A stretch of DNA of 64,000 nucleotides from JAADJA01 sp963840975 (lineage in GTDB: Bacteria; Bacteroidota; Bacteroidia; Bacteroidales; JAADJA01), in assembly GCA_963840975.1 (NCBI GenBank), contig CAWJBC010000011.1, forward strand, positions 186,001 to 250,000. The letters run 5' to 3'. The notes under the pieces are model-generated. The model searched no databases. It was not told the origin of the DNA and was given only the letters and a program-made list of their open reading frames with translations. Every line of letters starts with the position of its first letter. Positions within the stretch are counted from its first letter, which is position 1. Shown piece after piece: positions 1 to 9,082 of the stretch. Position numbers and translations under genes: made by a program.

Positions 1-1712
1 AACTTCCACAAAAGTTTCTGGGCGTAAGTATAACCGATTCCTTCTATCTCGGTTAAAACGGTTTTTACGGAGGCTTTTTCTCTTCTCTTGCGGTGATGGG
101 TAATTCCGAACCGGTGGGCTTCGTCGCGGATGTGCTGGATCACTTTTAGCGTTTCCGATTTTTTATCAAGATATAGCGGAAGAGAATCGCCGGGATAATA
201 GATTTCTTCTAATTTTTTGGCAATGCCGATAATAGCAATCCTTCCCCTTAACTTCAGCTTTTCAAGGCTAATCAATGCTGAACTCAGTTGACCTTTTCCT
301 CCGTCAACAATGATCAGTTGGGGCAATTCCTGTTTTTCGTCCAACAACCTTTTGTACCTGCGAAAAATAATTTCTTCCATTGAGGCAAAGTCATTTGGAC
401 CTTCCACTGTTTTTATGTTAAAGTGGCGGTATTCCTTCTTGTCAGGTTTGCCGTTTTTGAAACAAACCATAGCTGCTACAGGTTGATCTCCCTGTATGTT
501 TGAATTATCAAAACATTCGATGTGAAGGGGTTCTTCCTTCATTCGTAAATCTTTTTTCATTTGCGCCATGATCCTTTTGGTGTGGCGCTCCGGGTCAACC
601 AGTTCTGCCTGCTTTTCTTTTTCAAGTTTATAATATTTGCAATTCCTTTCGGATAGTTCGAGCAGTTGTTTCTTGTCGCCGATTTTTGGAATGGTAAAAT
701 TCACACCCGGAAATTCCATTTCAATCTTAATGGGCAAAATCACCTCCGGAGCCTTGCTGTCAAACCTTTCGCGAAGATCAATGATAGCGATTTGCAGGAG
801 TTCATCGTCCGGTTCATCCAGTTTTTTCCTGACTTCAACCGTATGCGACTGGATAATTGCTCCATTCACCACTTTCATGAAATTGATATAACCAAAGTCA
901 TCATCCGAAATAATAGAAAAAACATCAGCATTCTCGATCTTAGGGTTGACAACGGTAGACTTACTCTGATAGCGAAGGAGTAATTCGAGTTTTTCCTTCA
1001 CAGTCTGAGCCTTCTCAAATTCAAGCCGATCGGAATATTGTTTCATCAGCTCCTTCAATTGTCCGATAACCGAATTGATGTTCCCTTTGATGATCAGTTT
1101 TATTTCGTTTATTGAATCTTCATAATCTTCAGAAGATTGCAACCCCTCACACGGACCCTTGCAGTTTCCAAGATGATATTCGAGGCAGACCTTGAATTTC
1201 TTTTTTTTTATGTTTTCCTTATAGAGATTAAAATTACAGGTTCTTAAACGGTAAAGCTGGCGTACCAGGTCCAGCAAGGTATTCATCATCCTCACCGAGG
1301 CATAAGGACCGAAATATACCGAACCGTCGTGGACGACATTGCGGGTCGAAAAAATACGAGGAAAGGGTTCATTCTTTATGCAAATCCACGGATAAGTCTT
1401 GTCGTCCTTCAGCATCACATTGTACCTTGGCTGGTACTTTTTGATCAGGTTGTTTTCAAGCAGCAACGCATCCAGTTCCGTATCAACCACAATGTGCCGG
1501 ATCTCTGCAATTTTTCTCACCAGAACTTTAAGTTTACCACTTACCGTGCTGTCTTTATTGAAATAGGAGGCTACGCGCTTTTTAAGGTTCTTTGCCTTGC
1601 CCACATAAAGTATCTTCCCTTCCGAATCAAAATACTGGTAAATGCCTGGCTTCCCTGGAAGGGTTTTGATGACCGGTTCAAGTCTGTCATAGTATTTATT
1701 GATTGTTTTCAA
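1..1712 (-). CDS. uvrC: UvrC, excinuclease ABC subunit C (3' end cut by window)
   Basis: This is the nuclease subunit of UvrABC nucleotide excision repair, which cuts on both sides of a DNA lesion. The translation begins with a GIY-YIG domain (PGIYQYF ... YVGKAKNLKKRV), followed by the Cys-rich CLEYHLGNCKGPCEG segment, a UVR motif around LEFEKAQ, and the UvrC/RNase H-like domain (CFDNSNIQGDQPVA, IIVDGGKGQLSSA). The beginning of the helix-hairpin-helix region (EIEGIGYTYAQKLL) sits at the window edge. About 570 codons are present, so roughly 30 C-terminal residues are missing. I chose a TTG start at 1712 because an in-frame TAG lies two codons upstream and no ATG precedes the GIY motif. It follows thiL by 61 bp on the same strand and is probably co-transcribed with it. 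Confidence 0.95.
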   Translation of the reverse strand, partial: MKTINKYYDRLEPVIKTLPGKPGIYQYFDSEGKILYVGKAKNLKKRVASYFNKDSTVSGKLKVLVRKIAEIRHIVVDTELDALLLENNLIKKYQPRYNVMLKDDKTYPWICIKNEPFPRIFSTRNVVHDGSVYFGPYASVRMMNTLLDLVRQLYRLRTCNFNLYKENIKKKKFKVCLEYHLGNCKGPCEGLQSSEDYEDSINEIKLIIKGNINSVIGQLKELMKQYSDRLEFEKAQTVKEKLELLLRYQSKSTVVNPKIENADVFSIISDDDFGYINFMKVVNGAIIQSHTVEVRKKLDEPDDELLQIAIIDLRERFDSKAPEVILPIKIEMEFPGVNFTIPKIGDKKQLLELSERNCKYYKLEKEKQAELVDPERHTKRIMAQMKKDLRMKEEPLHIECFDNSNIQGDQPVAAMVCFKNGKPDKKEYRHFNIKTVEGPNDFASMEEIIFRRYKRLLDEKQELPQLIIVDGGKGQLSSALISLEKLKLRGRIAIIGIAKKLEEIYYPGDSLPLYLDKKSETLKVIQHIRDEAHRFGITHHRKRREKASVKTVLTEIEGIGYTYAQKLLWK

Positions 1713-1773
1713 TACCTATTTTATTAACAGGAACAAACAAATCTTTTTCCTTTCAACTTTATCCTTTTTCCTT

Positions 1774-2829
1774 CTATTTTATCCCTTTCTTCAAAAACGC
1801 ATCCCATCCCTGGGAAGTTATAGGAACAACCGTACCTGATTTGCTGATCAGGTTATAACCTTCGTTTTTGTCTGTTATATGCCCGATAACCGATATGCCT
1901 TTGATTCCGTTCACCTTTTTATAATCGGCTTGGGAAATAGTGAACAATAATTCGTAATCCTCACCGCCATTCATGGCAGAGGTGGTAGGGTCAATCCCGA
2001 ATTCCCTGGCAACAGTAACGGTGGCAATATCTATCGGTATTTTATCTTCATAAATATTACAACCCAGTTTTGATTGAATACAAACATGAAGCATTTCAGA
2101 AGCCAGACCGTCCGAAATGTCAATCATGGATGTAGGCTTTACACCAACACCTTTCAATAATTTAACAATATCGGTTCGGGCTTCCGGTTTGAGTTGCCTT
2201 TCAAGAACGTAGTCGTGTCCTTCGAGGTCGGGTTGCATATTTGGGTCGGCTTTGAAAGCTTGTTTTTCACGTTCCAGCAACATCAATCCCATGTAAGCAG
2301 CCCCAAGATCACCCGAAACGAAAACCAGGTCACCTTTTTGAGCAGTATTCCGATAAACTATTTCATCAGCTTTTGCTTCACCAATGGCAGTTGCTGACAA
2401 AAACAACCCTGATGGGCTGGATACAGTGTCACCTCCAACAAGATCAACTTTATAAGTTTTACAGGCAAGATAAATCCCTTTATAAATTTCCTCCAATGCT
2501 TCAACCGAAAAACGGTTGGAGGCGCCAATCCCAACCAGCAATTGTTTAGGTGCTCCGTTCATGGCGACTATATCCGAAAAGTTGACAACTGCTGTTTTAT
2601 ATCCCAGATGCTTTAATGGCATGTATGTTAAATCGAAATGAATCCCTTCGATCAATAGGTCGGTCGTAACCAAAACCTGTTTGTTTCCATAATCCAGCAC
2701 TGCCGCATCATCGCCAACACCTTTTATTGAACCGGGGTTTTTAAGCTGTATGCTGTTGGTAAGATAATCTATCAATCCGAATTCGCCCAAAGTGGACAAT
2801 TCAGTTCTGTTTGGTAAGTTTTCAAGCAT
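1774..2829 (-). CDS. thiL: ThiL, thiamine-monophosphate kinase
   Basis: This cytosolic enzyme phosphorylates thiamine monophosphate to thiamine diphosphate with ATP, the last step of the cofactor pathway. At 351 aa it has the usual family length. The AIRS/PurM-type fold is visible from the metal-binding GVGDDAAVLD (about residue 37), TTDLLIEGIHFD, VNFSDIVAMN, LVGGDTV and the C-terminal NGGEDYELLFT motif. It lies upstream of uvrC and downstream of the HicBA pair. An AG-rich low-complexity stretch fills the gap to uvrC. Confidence 0.95.
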   Translation of the reverse strand: MLENLPNRTELSTLGEFGLIDYLTNSIQLKNPGSIKGVGDDAAVLDYGNKQVLVTTDLLIEGIHFDLTYMPLKHLGYKTAVVNFSDIVAMNGAPKQLLVGIGASNRFSVEALEEIYKGIYLACKTYKVDLVGGDTVSSPSGLFLSATAIGEAKADEIVYRNTAQKGDLVFVSGDLGAAYMGLMLLEREKQAFKADPNMQPDLEGHDYVLERQLKPEARTDIVKLLKGVGVKPTSMIDISDGLASEMLHVCIQSKLGCNIYEDKIPIDIATVTVAREFGIDPTTSAMNGGEDYELLFTISQADYKKVNGIKGISVIGHITDKNEGYNLISKSGTVVPITSQGWDAFLKKGIK

Positions 2830-2875
2830 TTGAATGAATTTATTTAGGGTAAAATAATTAATTAACGATACAAGA

Positions 2876-3088
2876 TTAAAAATTCATCATTTGACAACCC
2901 AAGGTGTCGTAGATGCTGCCTGACGTTAAAGTCGGAATAGTCTTAAAATGTGATTGAAACGAAATGGGTCTGCTCAAATCTTTTCTTGTCCAATGTTCAT
3001 GACCACCTGATGTTCGTATTTTTTTGCATCCTATTTGAATCAAAAACATTCTGTATTTTTTCGTTTCAATATTTTTCAGGTTTGCCAT
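2876..3088 (-). CDS. hicA: HicA-family toxin (type II toxin-antitoxin)
   Basis: A 70-aa basic protein with the compact HicA-like pattern: an N-terminal helix, a Gly-Cys-Lys-Lys strand, and the catalytic-type His in SGGHEHW followed by RPISFQSH and a C-terminal helix. HicA toxins are dsRBD-fold mRNA interferases. The gene starts one base after the stop of the preceding HicB-like gene (TAA, T, ATG), the usual two-gene toxin-antitoxin layout with the antitoxin first. The assignment rests on the motif and the gene order. Activity cannot be judged from sequence. Confidence 0.75.
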   Translation of the reverse strand: MANLKNIETKKYRMFLIQIGCKKIRTSGGHEHWTRKDLSRPISFQSHFKTIPTLTSGSIYDTLGCQMMNF

Positions 3089-3089
3089 A

Positions 3090-3482
3090 TTAGGCCATTG
3101 CCGGAAGTGTTATATCGCGTGTTGTTCTGGAAAAGTTCTTATTACGTACAATATCTGAAAGGTACTCCCTGTTTTGAAACAATTGGTCCAAATATGGTGG
3201 TTTAAAGATTCTGTTGTTTTTTCTACCCTTTACTTCCCATCCAAGTTTTTTTAGCTCTTCAATTAATATATTTTTATTGATCGTATACTTTAGAAATTCT
3301 TCAAGTGATATTTCGAACGATTTTTTAGCTTGTTCCTCATCTGTGCCATATCCGCTCAAACCGAGAGCAGGAGAATAACAAATTCTGGTACCTTCTTCCT
3401 CAAAGGAAATGATATCCAACTGCACTTTCACATTGACTTTTTCATTGCCAAAATCACCCGCGAAAAAATAACCTTTGCCCAT
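3090..3482 (-). CDS. hicB: HicB-family antitoxin
   Basis: A 130-aa protein. Its N-terminal half has the HicB-like partial RNase H fold (VQLDIISFEEEGTRICYSP, ALGLSGYGTDEEQAKKSFE). The C-terminal part ends in RDITLPAMA, a tail seen in Bacteroidota HicB-like proteins. It would bind and neutralise the downstream HicA and repress its own promoter. A -7-like element (TAAATTTG on the minus strand) lies about 45 bp upstream. The C-terminal region after residue 85 shows no obvious ribbon-helix-helix. Confidence 0.75.
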   Translation of the reverse strand: MGKGYFFAGDFGNEKVNVKVQLDIISFEEEGTRICYSPALGLSGYGTDEEQAKKSFEISLEEFLKYTINKNILIEELKKLGWEVKGRKNNRIFKPPYLDQLFQNREYLSDIVRNKNFSRTTRDITLPAMA

Positions 3483-3523
3483 AGCTTATTGTTATATTTT
3501 AATTTGATAAAACTAATCAGGCA

Positions 3524-3531
3524 CAAATTTA
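3524..3531 (-). promoter_or_regulatory. Bacteroidota -7 promoter element before hicBA
   Basis: On the minus strand the sequence reads TAAATTTG, an exact TAnnTTTG match, 42 bp before the hicB ATG. No clear TTTG -33 element is at the usual spacing, so the assignment is tentative. Confidence 0.4.
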
Positions 3532-3655
3532 ATATAATATAATGAAAGTAATCTTTGGTTCATTATTAAATTTTTATGCTTCAATGTTCCAACAAATCTT
3601 TAAGTTCATTGTTTCACTTTTGGAGCGATTGGTAAAAAAATTCGCTGATATTTAA

Positions 3656-3663
3656 TACTTTTG
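3656..3663 (+). promoter_or_regulatory. -7 promoter element of the suf operon
   Basis: TACTTTTG matches the Bacteroidota TAnnTTTG consensus and ends 44 bp before the sufB ATG. No well-placed TTTG is seen upstream; the nearest TTG is 24 bp away. The divergent hicBA promoter lies about 125 bp to the left. No recognisable IscR-like operator could be found by eye. Confidence 0.45.
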
Positions 3664-3707
3664 CAGCGCTCAATACAATTCTTTTACAAATTGACAGAGC
3701 ATTTAAA

Positions 3708-5156
3708 ATGGAAAAAGACAACAACAATATACTTCAGGAAGTAACGCAGAGTGAGTACAAATACGGTTTTATTACAAATATTGAAATGGATACCGCCCCA
3801 AAGGGGCTGAACGAAGATATCATCCGCTTCATTTCGCTGAAAAAGAATGAGCCTGAATTTATGCTTGAGTTCAGGCTGAAAGCATTTGCCAAATGGAAAA
3901 CCATGCAAAACCCTGAATGGGCGCATTTAAATATTCCACCGATTGATTTCCAGGACATTATTTATTATGCAGCGCCAAAAAAGAAAAAAGAGTTGAAAAG
4001 CCTGGATGAAGTGGATCCTGAATTGCTTGAAACCTTTAAAAAGCTTGGCATTTCACTGGAGGAGCAAAAAAAATTGAGCGGAGTAGCGGTAGATGCTGTT
4101 TTCGACAGCGTTTCGGTAAAAACAACGTTTAGTGAAACGCTTCAAAAGCACGGTATCATTTTCTGCTCATTCAGTGAGGCTGTCCAGCACCATCCAGAAC
4201 TTGTAAGAAAATACATGGGTTCAGTTGTGCCGGTCGGTGATAATTATTTTGCAGCATTAAATTCAGCCGTGTTTACCGATGGATCGTTTTGCTACATACC
4301 GCCCGGCGTCCGCTGTCCTGTAGAACTTTCGACTTACTTCAGGATCAACAGCGCTGGCACAGGTCAATTTGAACGAACTTTGATCATTGCTGATGAAGGA
4401 GGTTATGTTAGCTATATGGAAGGTTGTACCGCTCCTCAGCGCGACGAAAATCAACTTCATGCAGCAGTTGTGGAAATTGTGGCTTTAAAGGACGCCCAGG
4501 TAAAATATTCAACCGTTCAAAACTGGTATCCGGGAGATAAAGATGGGAAAGGAGGCATCTATAATTTCGTTACCAAACGCGGAATGTGCAAGGGAAGTCA
4601 TTCGAAAATTTCATGGACACAGGTGGAAACCGGCTCTGCCATAACGTGGAAATACCCGAGCTGCATTTTATTAGGCGATCATTCTATTGGCGAATTTTAC
4701 TCGGTGGCTGTGACCAATCATCACCAGCAAGCCGATACCGGTTCAAAGATGACACACATTGGTAAAAACACCAAAAGCACCATCATCTCCAAGGGAATAT
4801 CATCCGGATTGAGCAATAACAGTTACCGTGGATTGGTCAGGATAAGCCGGAGAGCAGAAAATTCCAGAAACTTCTCTCAATGCGACTCTTTACTTTTGGG
4901 GGATAAATGCGGGGCGCACACCTTCCCATACATTGATGCACAGAACAGTTCATCCATTGTGGAACATGAAGCAACCACATCCAAAATATCGGATGACCAA
5001 TTATTCTACTGTCAGCAACGCGGCATTGATACTGAAAATGCCATCGGTTTGATCGTAAATGGATATGCTAAGGAAGTGCTGAGGCAATTACCGATGGAAT
5101 TTGCCGTGGAAGCTCAAAAGCTATTAGCGATCAGTTTGGAAGGAAGCGTGGGGTGA
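3708..5156 (+). CDS. sufB: SufB, Fe-S cluster scaffold subunit
   Basis: SufB is the core scaffold of the SUF machinery. It forms the SufBC2D complex on which Fe-S clusters are built from sulfide delivered by SufS-SufE. The 482-aa length is normal. Family motifs include YIPPGVRCPVELSTYFRIN, EGCTAP and the conserved C-terminal block NSYRGLVRI ... CDSLLLGDKCGAHTFPYI, which carries the Cys used for sulfur transfer and cluster assembly. It is the first gene of the operon and has a -7 promoter element in front. Unusually, sufC does not follow directly: an S23-type gene sits between them. Confidence 0.97.
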   Translation: MEKDNNNILQEVTQSEYKYGFITNIEMDTAPKGLNEDIIRFISLKKNEPEFMLEFRLKAFAKWKTMQNPEWAHLNIPPIDFQDIIYYAAPKKKKELKSLDEVDPELLETFKKLGISLEEQKKLSGVAVDAVFDSVSVKTTFSETLQKHGIIFCSFSEAVQHHPELVRKYMGSVVPVGDNYFAALNSAVFTDGSFCYIPPGVRCPVELSTYFRINSAGTGQFERTLIIADEGGYVSYMEGCTAPQRDENQLHAAVVEIVALKDAQVKYSTVQNWYPGDKDGKGGIYNFVTKRGMCKGSHSKISWTQVETGSAITWKYPSCILLGDHSIGEFYSVAVTNHHQQADTGSKMTHIGKNTKSTIISKGISSGLSNNSYRGLVRISRRAENSRNFSQCDSLLLGDKCGAHTFPYIDAQNSSSIVEHEATTSKISDDQLFYCQQRGIDTENAIGLIVNGYAKEVLRQLPMEFAVEAQKLLAISLEGSVG

Positions 5157-5228
5157 TAAGGATTTTTGAGATTAGAGATTAGATATTTGAGATATGAAAT
5201 TTGATTTCTGATTTAAAAGGAAATAGAT

Positions 5229-5597
5229 ATGAAAAGTCAGGAAATGGAGGATCGGGTGATTAGCTTCGCAGCGTTAATAATTGAAATTTGCAAAGAGCTT
5301 CCCAAAACGCAAGCGGGAATGATTTTATCGAATCAATTGGTAAAATCAGGTACTTCCAGCGCCCTGAATTATGGCGAAGCCAGAGGGGCTGAAACAAGAA
5401 AAGATTTTATTCACAAAACAAAAATCGTATTAAAAGAATTAAGAGAAACCCTTGTCGGTTTAAAAATCATTATGAAATCGAACCTTTATAAAAACACACA
5501 AAAACTAAATCTGGCGTTGAAAGAAAATGATGAGTTAGTCTCAATTTTTGTAACCAGTACAAAAACACTTCAAAAAAACAACCTGCCGGAAAAATAG
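5229..5597 (+). CDS. Four-helix bundle protein (S23 / 23S rRNA-intervening-sequence family)
   Basis: A 122-aa all-helical protein with the family hallmarks: FAALIIEICKELPKTQAG near the N-terminus, then LVKSGTSSALNYGEARGAETRKDFIHK, and KIVLKELRETLVGLKII. These four-helix bundles were first seen encoded in intervening sequences of 23S rRNA genes but are widespread as free-standing genes; their function is unknown. Here the gene lies between sufB and sufC in the same direction, with a good AAAGGA ribosome site. The 60-70 bp on each side are simple-sequence-like, suggesting insertion into an existing operon. Confidence 0.9.
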   Translation: MKSQEMEDRVISFAALIIEICKELPKTQAGMILSNQLVKSGTSSALNYGEARGAETRKDFIHKTKIVLKELRETLVGLKIIMKSNLYKNTQKLNLALKENDELVSIFVTSTKTLQKNNLPEK

Positions 5598-5658
5598 CAG
5601 CTTCTGCGAATAGTTCAAACATCTAACATCATACATCATATTTCATAAATCATTTAGA

Positions 5659-6402
5659 ATGTTATCAATAAAAAACCTACACGTTTCAATAAACGGAAAA
5701 GAAATCCTCCGGGGACTTAACCTCGAAATAAAAGCAGGGGAGGTACACGCCATCATGGGACCTAACGGGACGGGCAAAAGCACTCTGGCATCTGTCATTA
5801 CCGGCAAGGAAGGCTATGAAGTTACCCAGGGTGAAATCGTTTATATGGGCAGGGATATTTCGGAATACTCAACGGTTGAAAGGGCGCTTGAAGGCATTTT
5901 CCTTGGATTTCAATATCCGGTGGAAATTCCGGGTGTCAGTATGACCAACTTTATGAGGACAGCCCTCAATGAGCACCGAAAATACAAAGGGCTTGACCCG
6001 ATTTCAGCAACTGATTTTCTTGCTAGGATGGAAGAAAAAAGAAAGCTTCTCGAAATTCAGGATAAACTCACCAACAGATCTGTTAATGAAGGCTTTTCGG
6101 GTGGAGAGAAAAAAAGGAATGAGATATTCCAGATGGCTATGCTCGAACCACGCTTGGCTATCCTTGACGAAACCGACTCAGGTCTCGACATTGATGCCCT
6201 GAAAGTGGTTGCTAAGGGAGTAAATACACTCAAAACAAAAGACAATGCAACTCTGGTCATTACTCACTATCAGCGGTTGCTCGATTATATCGTACCCGAT
6301 TTCGTTCATGTGCTGAATGACGGAAAAATCATCAGGTCGGGCGGTAAAGAGCTGGCTTTTGAGCTCGAAGAGAGGGGTTATGAATGGCTGAAAGAAAATT
6401 AA
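5659..6402 (+). CDS. sufC: SufC, Fe-S assembly ATPase
   Basis: SufC is the ABC-type ATPase of the SufBC2D scaffold and drives conformational change during cluster assembly. It is soluble and not a transporter. The 247-aa protein shows the Walker A GPNGTGKST at residues 34-42, the FSGGE signature at 146-150 and the Walker B LAILDETDSGLD at about 166-177, all in the SufC-specific form. It precedes sufD by 44 bp, across an AG-rich tandem-repeat spacer. Confidence 0.97.
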   Translation: MLSIKNLHVSINGKEILRGLNLEIKAGEVHAIMGPNGTGKSTLASVITGKEGYEVTQGEIVYMGRDISEYSTVERALEGIFLGFQYPVEIPGVSMTNFMRTALNEHRKYKGLDPISATDFLARMEEKRKLLEIQDKLTNRSVNEGFSGGEKKRNEIFQMAMLEPRLAILDETDSGLDIDALKVVAKGVNTLKTKDNATLVITHYQRLLDYIVPDFVHVLNDGKIIRSGGKELAFELEERGYEWLKEN

Positions 6403-6446
6403 AAGGAAAAATTAAAAGGAAAAAGTAAAAAGGAAAAAGGAAAGGG
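6403..6446 (+). repeat. AG-rich low-complexity spacer between sufC and sufD
   Basis: Three imperfect copies of a 12-14 bp AAAAGGAAAAA-type word fill the gap. The last copy also provides a purine-rich ribosome site for sufD. A similar word is on the minus strand between thiL and uvrC (about 1735-1785). Confidence 0.6.
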
Positions 6447-7844
6447 ATGGAAGTGGAGCTTAAAGATAAAATATCAGACCTTTACACGAGGAATCGGGAG
6501 AAGATTTTCAATAATAGTCCCTCGGAGGTCAATGTTATGAGAGAACATGCTTTTACGGATTTTTTGAAACTCGATTTTCCAACTGAAAAAACGGAAGCCT
6601 GGAAAAATACCAATCTGAAAAAAGTATTGGATCGGGATTATAGTTTCTACTTTGAGCCTACCGATAAAGATGTTGACATCGAAAGGGTTTTTCAATGTGA
6701 AGTCCCCGATTTCGACACTCACATTATTTCACTCTACAATGGATGGTACGTTTATCGGGACAAACCTTTGATTCAGCTTCCAAATGGGACTATCATCGGA
6801 AGTTTTGCCAAAGCCCTGGAGGTCTATCCTGAACTTGTATTGAAGCATTTTAATAAATATGCCAAAGAGAATATCAATGGTTTCAATTCCCTGAACACGG
6901 CTTGTGCGCAGGATGGCGTATTCATCTATGTTCCGGATGGGGTTACAACTTATAAAACCATACAAATGGTGAATGTACTGAACAAGGAGGATAATCTTTT
7001 TGTCCAAAACAGGAACCTTGTTATACTTGGAAAGAACAGCAAACTAACATTGGTTCATTGTGATGATTCACACAACCACAAATCAAGTTTTACCAATACG
7101 GTGACTGAAGTCTTTTTGGATGAGGGAGCACAACTTGATCATTATAAGCTTCAGAACCTGAACAACGATACATCGCTCATCAATTCTACATTTTTCTACC
7201 AGTCAGCCCGGAGCAACCTCAGCACTTATGCCATCTCGTTAAACGGAGGACTGATCAGGAACGATTTGCGGATCATTCTTGATGGTGAAGACTGCAATTC
7301 GGATGTATATGGATTGTATCTTGTGGATAAAGATCAGCATGTTGACAATCATGTTTTTGTTGACCATGCAAAACCAGGTTGTACCTCCAACGAACTTTTC
7401 AAAGGTATATTGGACGATAGCGCCAGTGCGGTGTTTAACGGTCATATCCTTGTCAGGAAGGATGCTCAGAAAACCAATGCCTTTCAGAAAAACAGGAATG
7501 TGCTTCTGACGGACAAAGCTACGGTGAACGCAAAACCCTTCCTCGAAATTTATGCTGATGATGTTAAATGCAGTCACGGCGCAACTGTTGGTCAACTTGA
7601 CGATAATGCCCTTTTTTATATTAAGTCGAGAGGTATCAGCGAATACAATGCAAAGTTGTTGCTCATGTATGCTTTTGCCGCTGAGGTGATCAATAAAATT
7701 TCAATTCTGCCGCTCAGGGAGCGGATTGACGACCTGGTCAAGAAACGGCTTCGCGGAGAGCTTGCTATTTGTGACCAGTGTGTTTTGCATTGCAAAAACC
7801 AGGAGAAAAAATTCGAGTTTGAAATTGATTTATCGAAAATTTAA
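6447..7844 (+). CDS. sufD: SufD, Fe-S cluster assembly scaffold partner
   Basis: SufD is a SufB paralogue that pairs with SufB and SufC in the scaffold and is needed for iron entry. The 465-aa product has the typical divergent N-terminus with the KTEAWKNTNLKKVL block and the conserved C-terminal beta-helix end (DDNALFYIKSRGISEYNAK, LLLMYAFAAEVI). A Cys-containing tail (CDQCVLHCKN) near the C-terminus is notable. It is separated from sufS by 11 bp, so the two genes are tightly linked. Confidence 0.95.
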   Translation: MEVELKDKISDLYTRNREKIFNNSPSEVNVMREHAFTDFLKLDFPTEKTEAWKNTNLKKVLDRDYSFYFEPTDKDVDIERVFQCEVPDFDTHIISLYNGWYVYRDKPLIQLPNGTIIGSFAKALEVYPELVLKHFNKYAKENINGFNSLNTACAQDGVFIYVPDGVTTYKTIQMVNVLNKEDNLFVQNRNLVILGKNSKLTLVHCDDSHNHKSSFTNTVTEVFLDEGAQLDHYKLQNLNNDTSLINSTFFYQSARSNLSTYAISLNGGLIRNDLRIILDGEDCNSDVYGLYLVDKDQHVDNHVFVDHAKPGCTSNELFKGILDDSASAVFNGHILVRKDAQKTNAFQKNRNVLLTDKATVNAKPFLEIYADDVKCSHGATVGQLDDNALFYIKSRGISEYNAKLLLMYAFAAEVINKISILPLRERIDDLVKKRLRGELAICDQCVLHCKNQEKKFEFEIDLSKI

Positions 7845-7855
7845 TTTCCCAAACT

Positions 7856-9076
7856 TTGAAATTTGACATCACCAACATAAGAAATGATTTTCCTGCACTC
7901 CATCAAAAGATTTATGGAAAGCAACTGGTTTACCTTGATAATGCAGCCACTTCACAGAAACCAAAAGCGGTAATTGATGCTATTTCCGGTTATTATTCCA
8001 CCATTAACAGCAATGTTCATCGCGGGGTTCATTATCTGAGCCAGCAGGCAACGGATGCCTTTGAAAGGACCAGGAATCATATTCAGCAATTCATCAATGC
8101 CCGATATTCACATGAAGTTATTATTACCAAAGGCGCTACCGATTCTATCAATCTTGTTGCCAACTCCTTCGGAAAGAAATTCCTGAATGAAGGTGATGAG
8201 GTCATTGTTTCCGCGCTTGAACACCATGCGAACATTGTCCCCTGGCAAATGATTTGTGAAGAAAAAAAAGCGAAACTTTGTGTCATTCCGATGAATGATA
8301 ATTGTGAGCTTTTGTTGGATGAGTTTAGCAAACTGATCAGCAAAAAGACAAAAATTGTTTCGGTTGGGCACATTTCCAATGCCGTTGGGGTAATCAATCC
8401 CATCAGGAAGATAATTGAAATTGCTCATCTGCATGGAATCCCGGTGATGATAGATGGAGCACAGGGGATTGTTCATGAAAAAGTTGATGTGCAGGAACTT
8501 GATTGCGATTTCTATTGTTTCTCAAGCCATAAGTTTTATGGTCCTATGGGTGTTGGGGTTTTGTATGGTAAAGAGTCTTTTTTGGAAAAAATGCCGCCCT
8601 ACCAGACCGGAGGGGAAATGATTAAAAGTGTGACTTTTGAAAAGACAACTTTTAATGAATTGCCTTTTAAGTTTGAGACCGGTACACCGAATGTCGCTGA
8701 TGTGATAGGGTTTGATGAGGCTTTGAATTATATTGAAAAAACCAGGATCGAATATATATTTGAGTACGAGAAAGAGTTGCTGGGTTATGCAACAACACAA
8801 TTGAGAAAAGTGGAGGGAATAGATATCATTGGAGATATTCCGGCTAAAGCAGGTGTAATATCGTTTAACCTGGATGGAATTCATCACTACGATGCAGGCA
8901 CTATCCTTGATAAACTAGGAATAGCCATCCGAACCGGAAACCATTGCGCCCAGCCGGTGATGGACAGGCTTGGGATACAAGGTACCATGCGGGCTTCTTT
9001 CGCGTTTTATAATACAAAACAGGAAGTGGATATATTGAAAGAGGCGCTTGAGAAAGTAAAGGAAATGTTCAGTTGA
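7856..9076 (+). CDS. sufS: SufS, group II cysteine desulfurase
   Basis: This PLP enzyme removes sulfur from L-cysteine as a persulfide for the Suf scaffold. The 406-aa protein has the PLP lysine in FSSHKFYGP (Lys226) and the active-site cysteine in RTGNHCAQP (Cys364), the short-loop type II arrangement that needs SufE. HHANIVPW and ETGTPNV are further family blocks. The start is TTG at 7856; no ATG is available before the conserved N-terminus (FDITNIRNDFPALH). sufE begins 6 bp after its stop. Confidence 0.96.
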   Translation: MKFDITNIRNDFPALHQKIYGKQLVYLDNAATSQKPKAVIDAISGYYSTINSNVHRGVHYLSQQATDAFERTRNHIQQFINARYSHEVIITKGATDSINLVANSFGKKFLNEGDEVIVSALEHHANIVPWQMICEEKKAKLCVIPMNDNCELLLDEFSKLISKKTKIVSVGHISNAVGVINPIRKIIEIAHLHGIPVMIDGAQGIVHEKVDVQELDCDFYCFSSHKFYGPMGVGVLYGKESFLEKMPPYQTGGEMIKSVTFEKTTFNELPFKFETGTPNVADVIGFDEALNYIEKTRIEYIFEYEKELLGYATTQLRKVEGIDIIGDIPAKAGVISFNLDGIHHYDAGTILDKLGIAIRTGNHCAQPVMDRLGIQGTMRASFAFYNTKQEVDILKEALEKVKEMFS

Positions 9077-9082
9077 GATAGT

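Noticed and set aside
637..1727. Plus-strand ORFs antisense to uvrC
   Set aside because: They overlap a well-conserved uvrC reading and have no family features.
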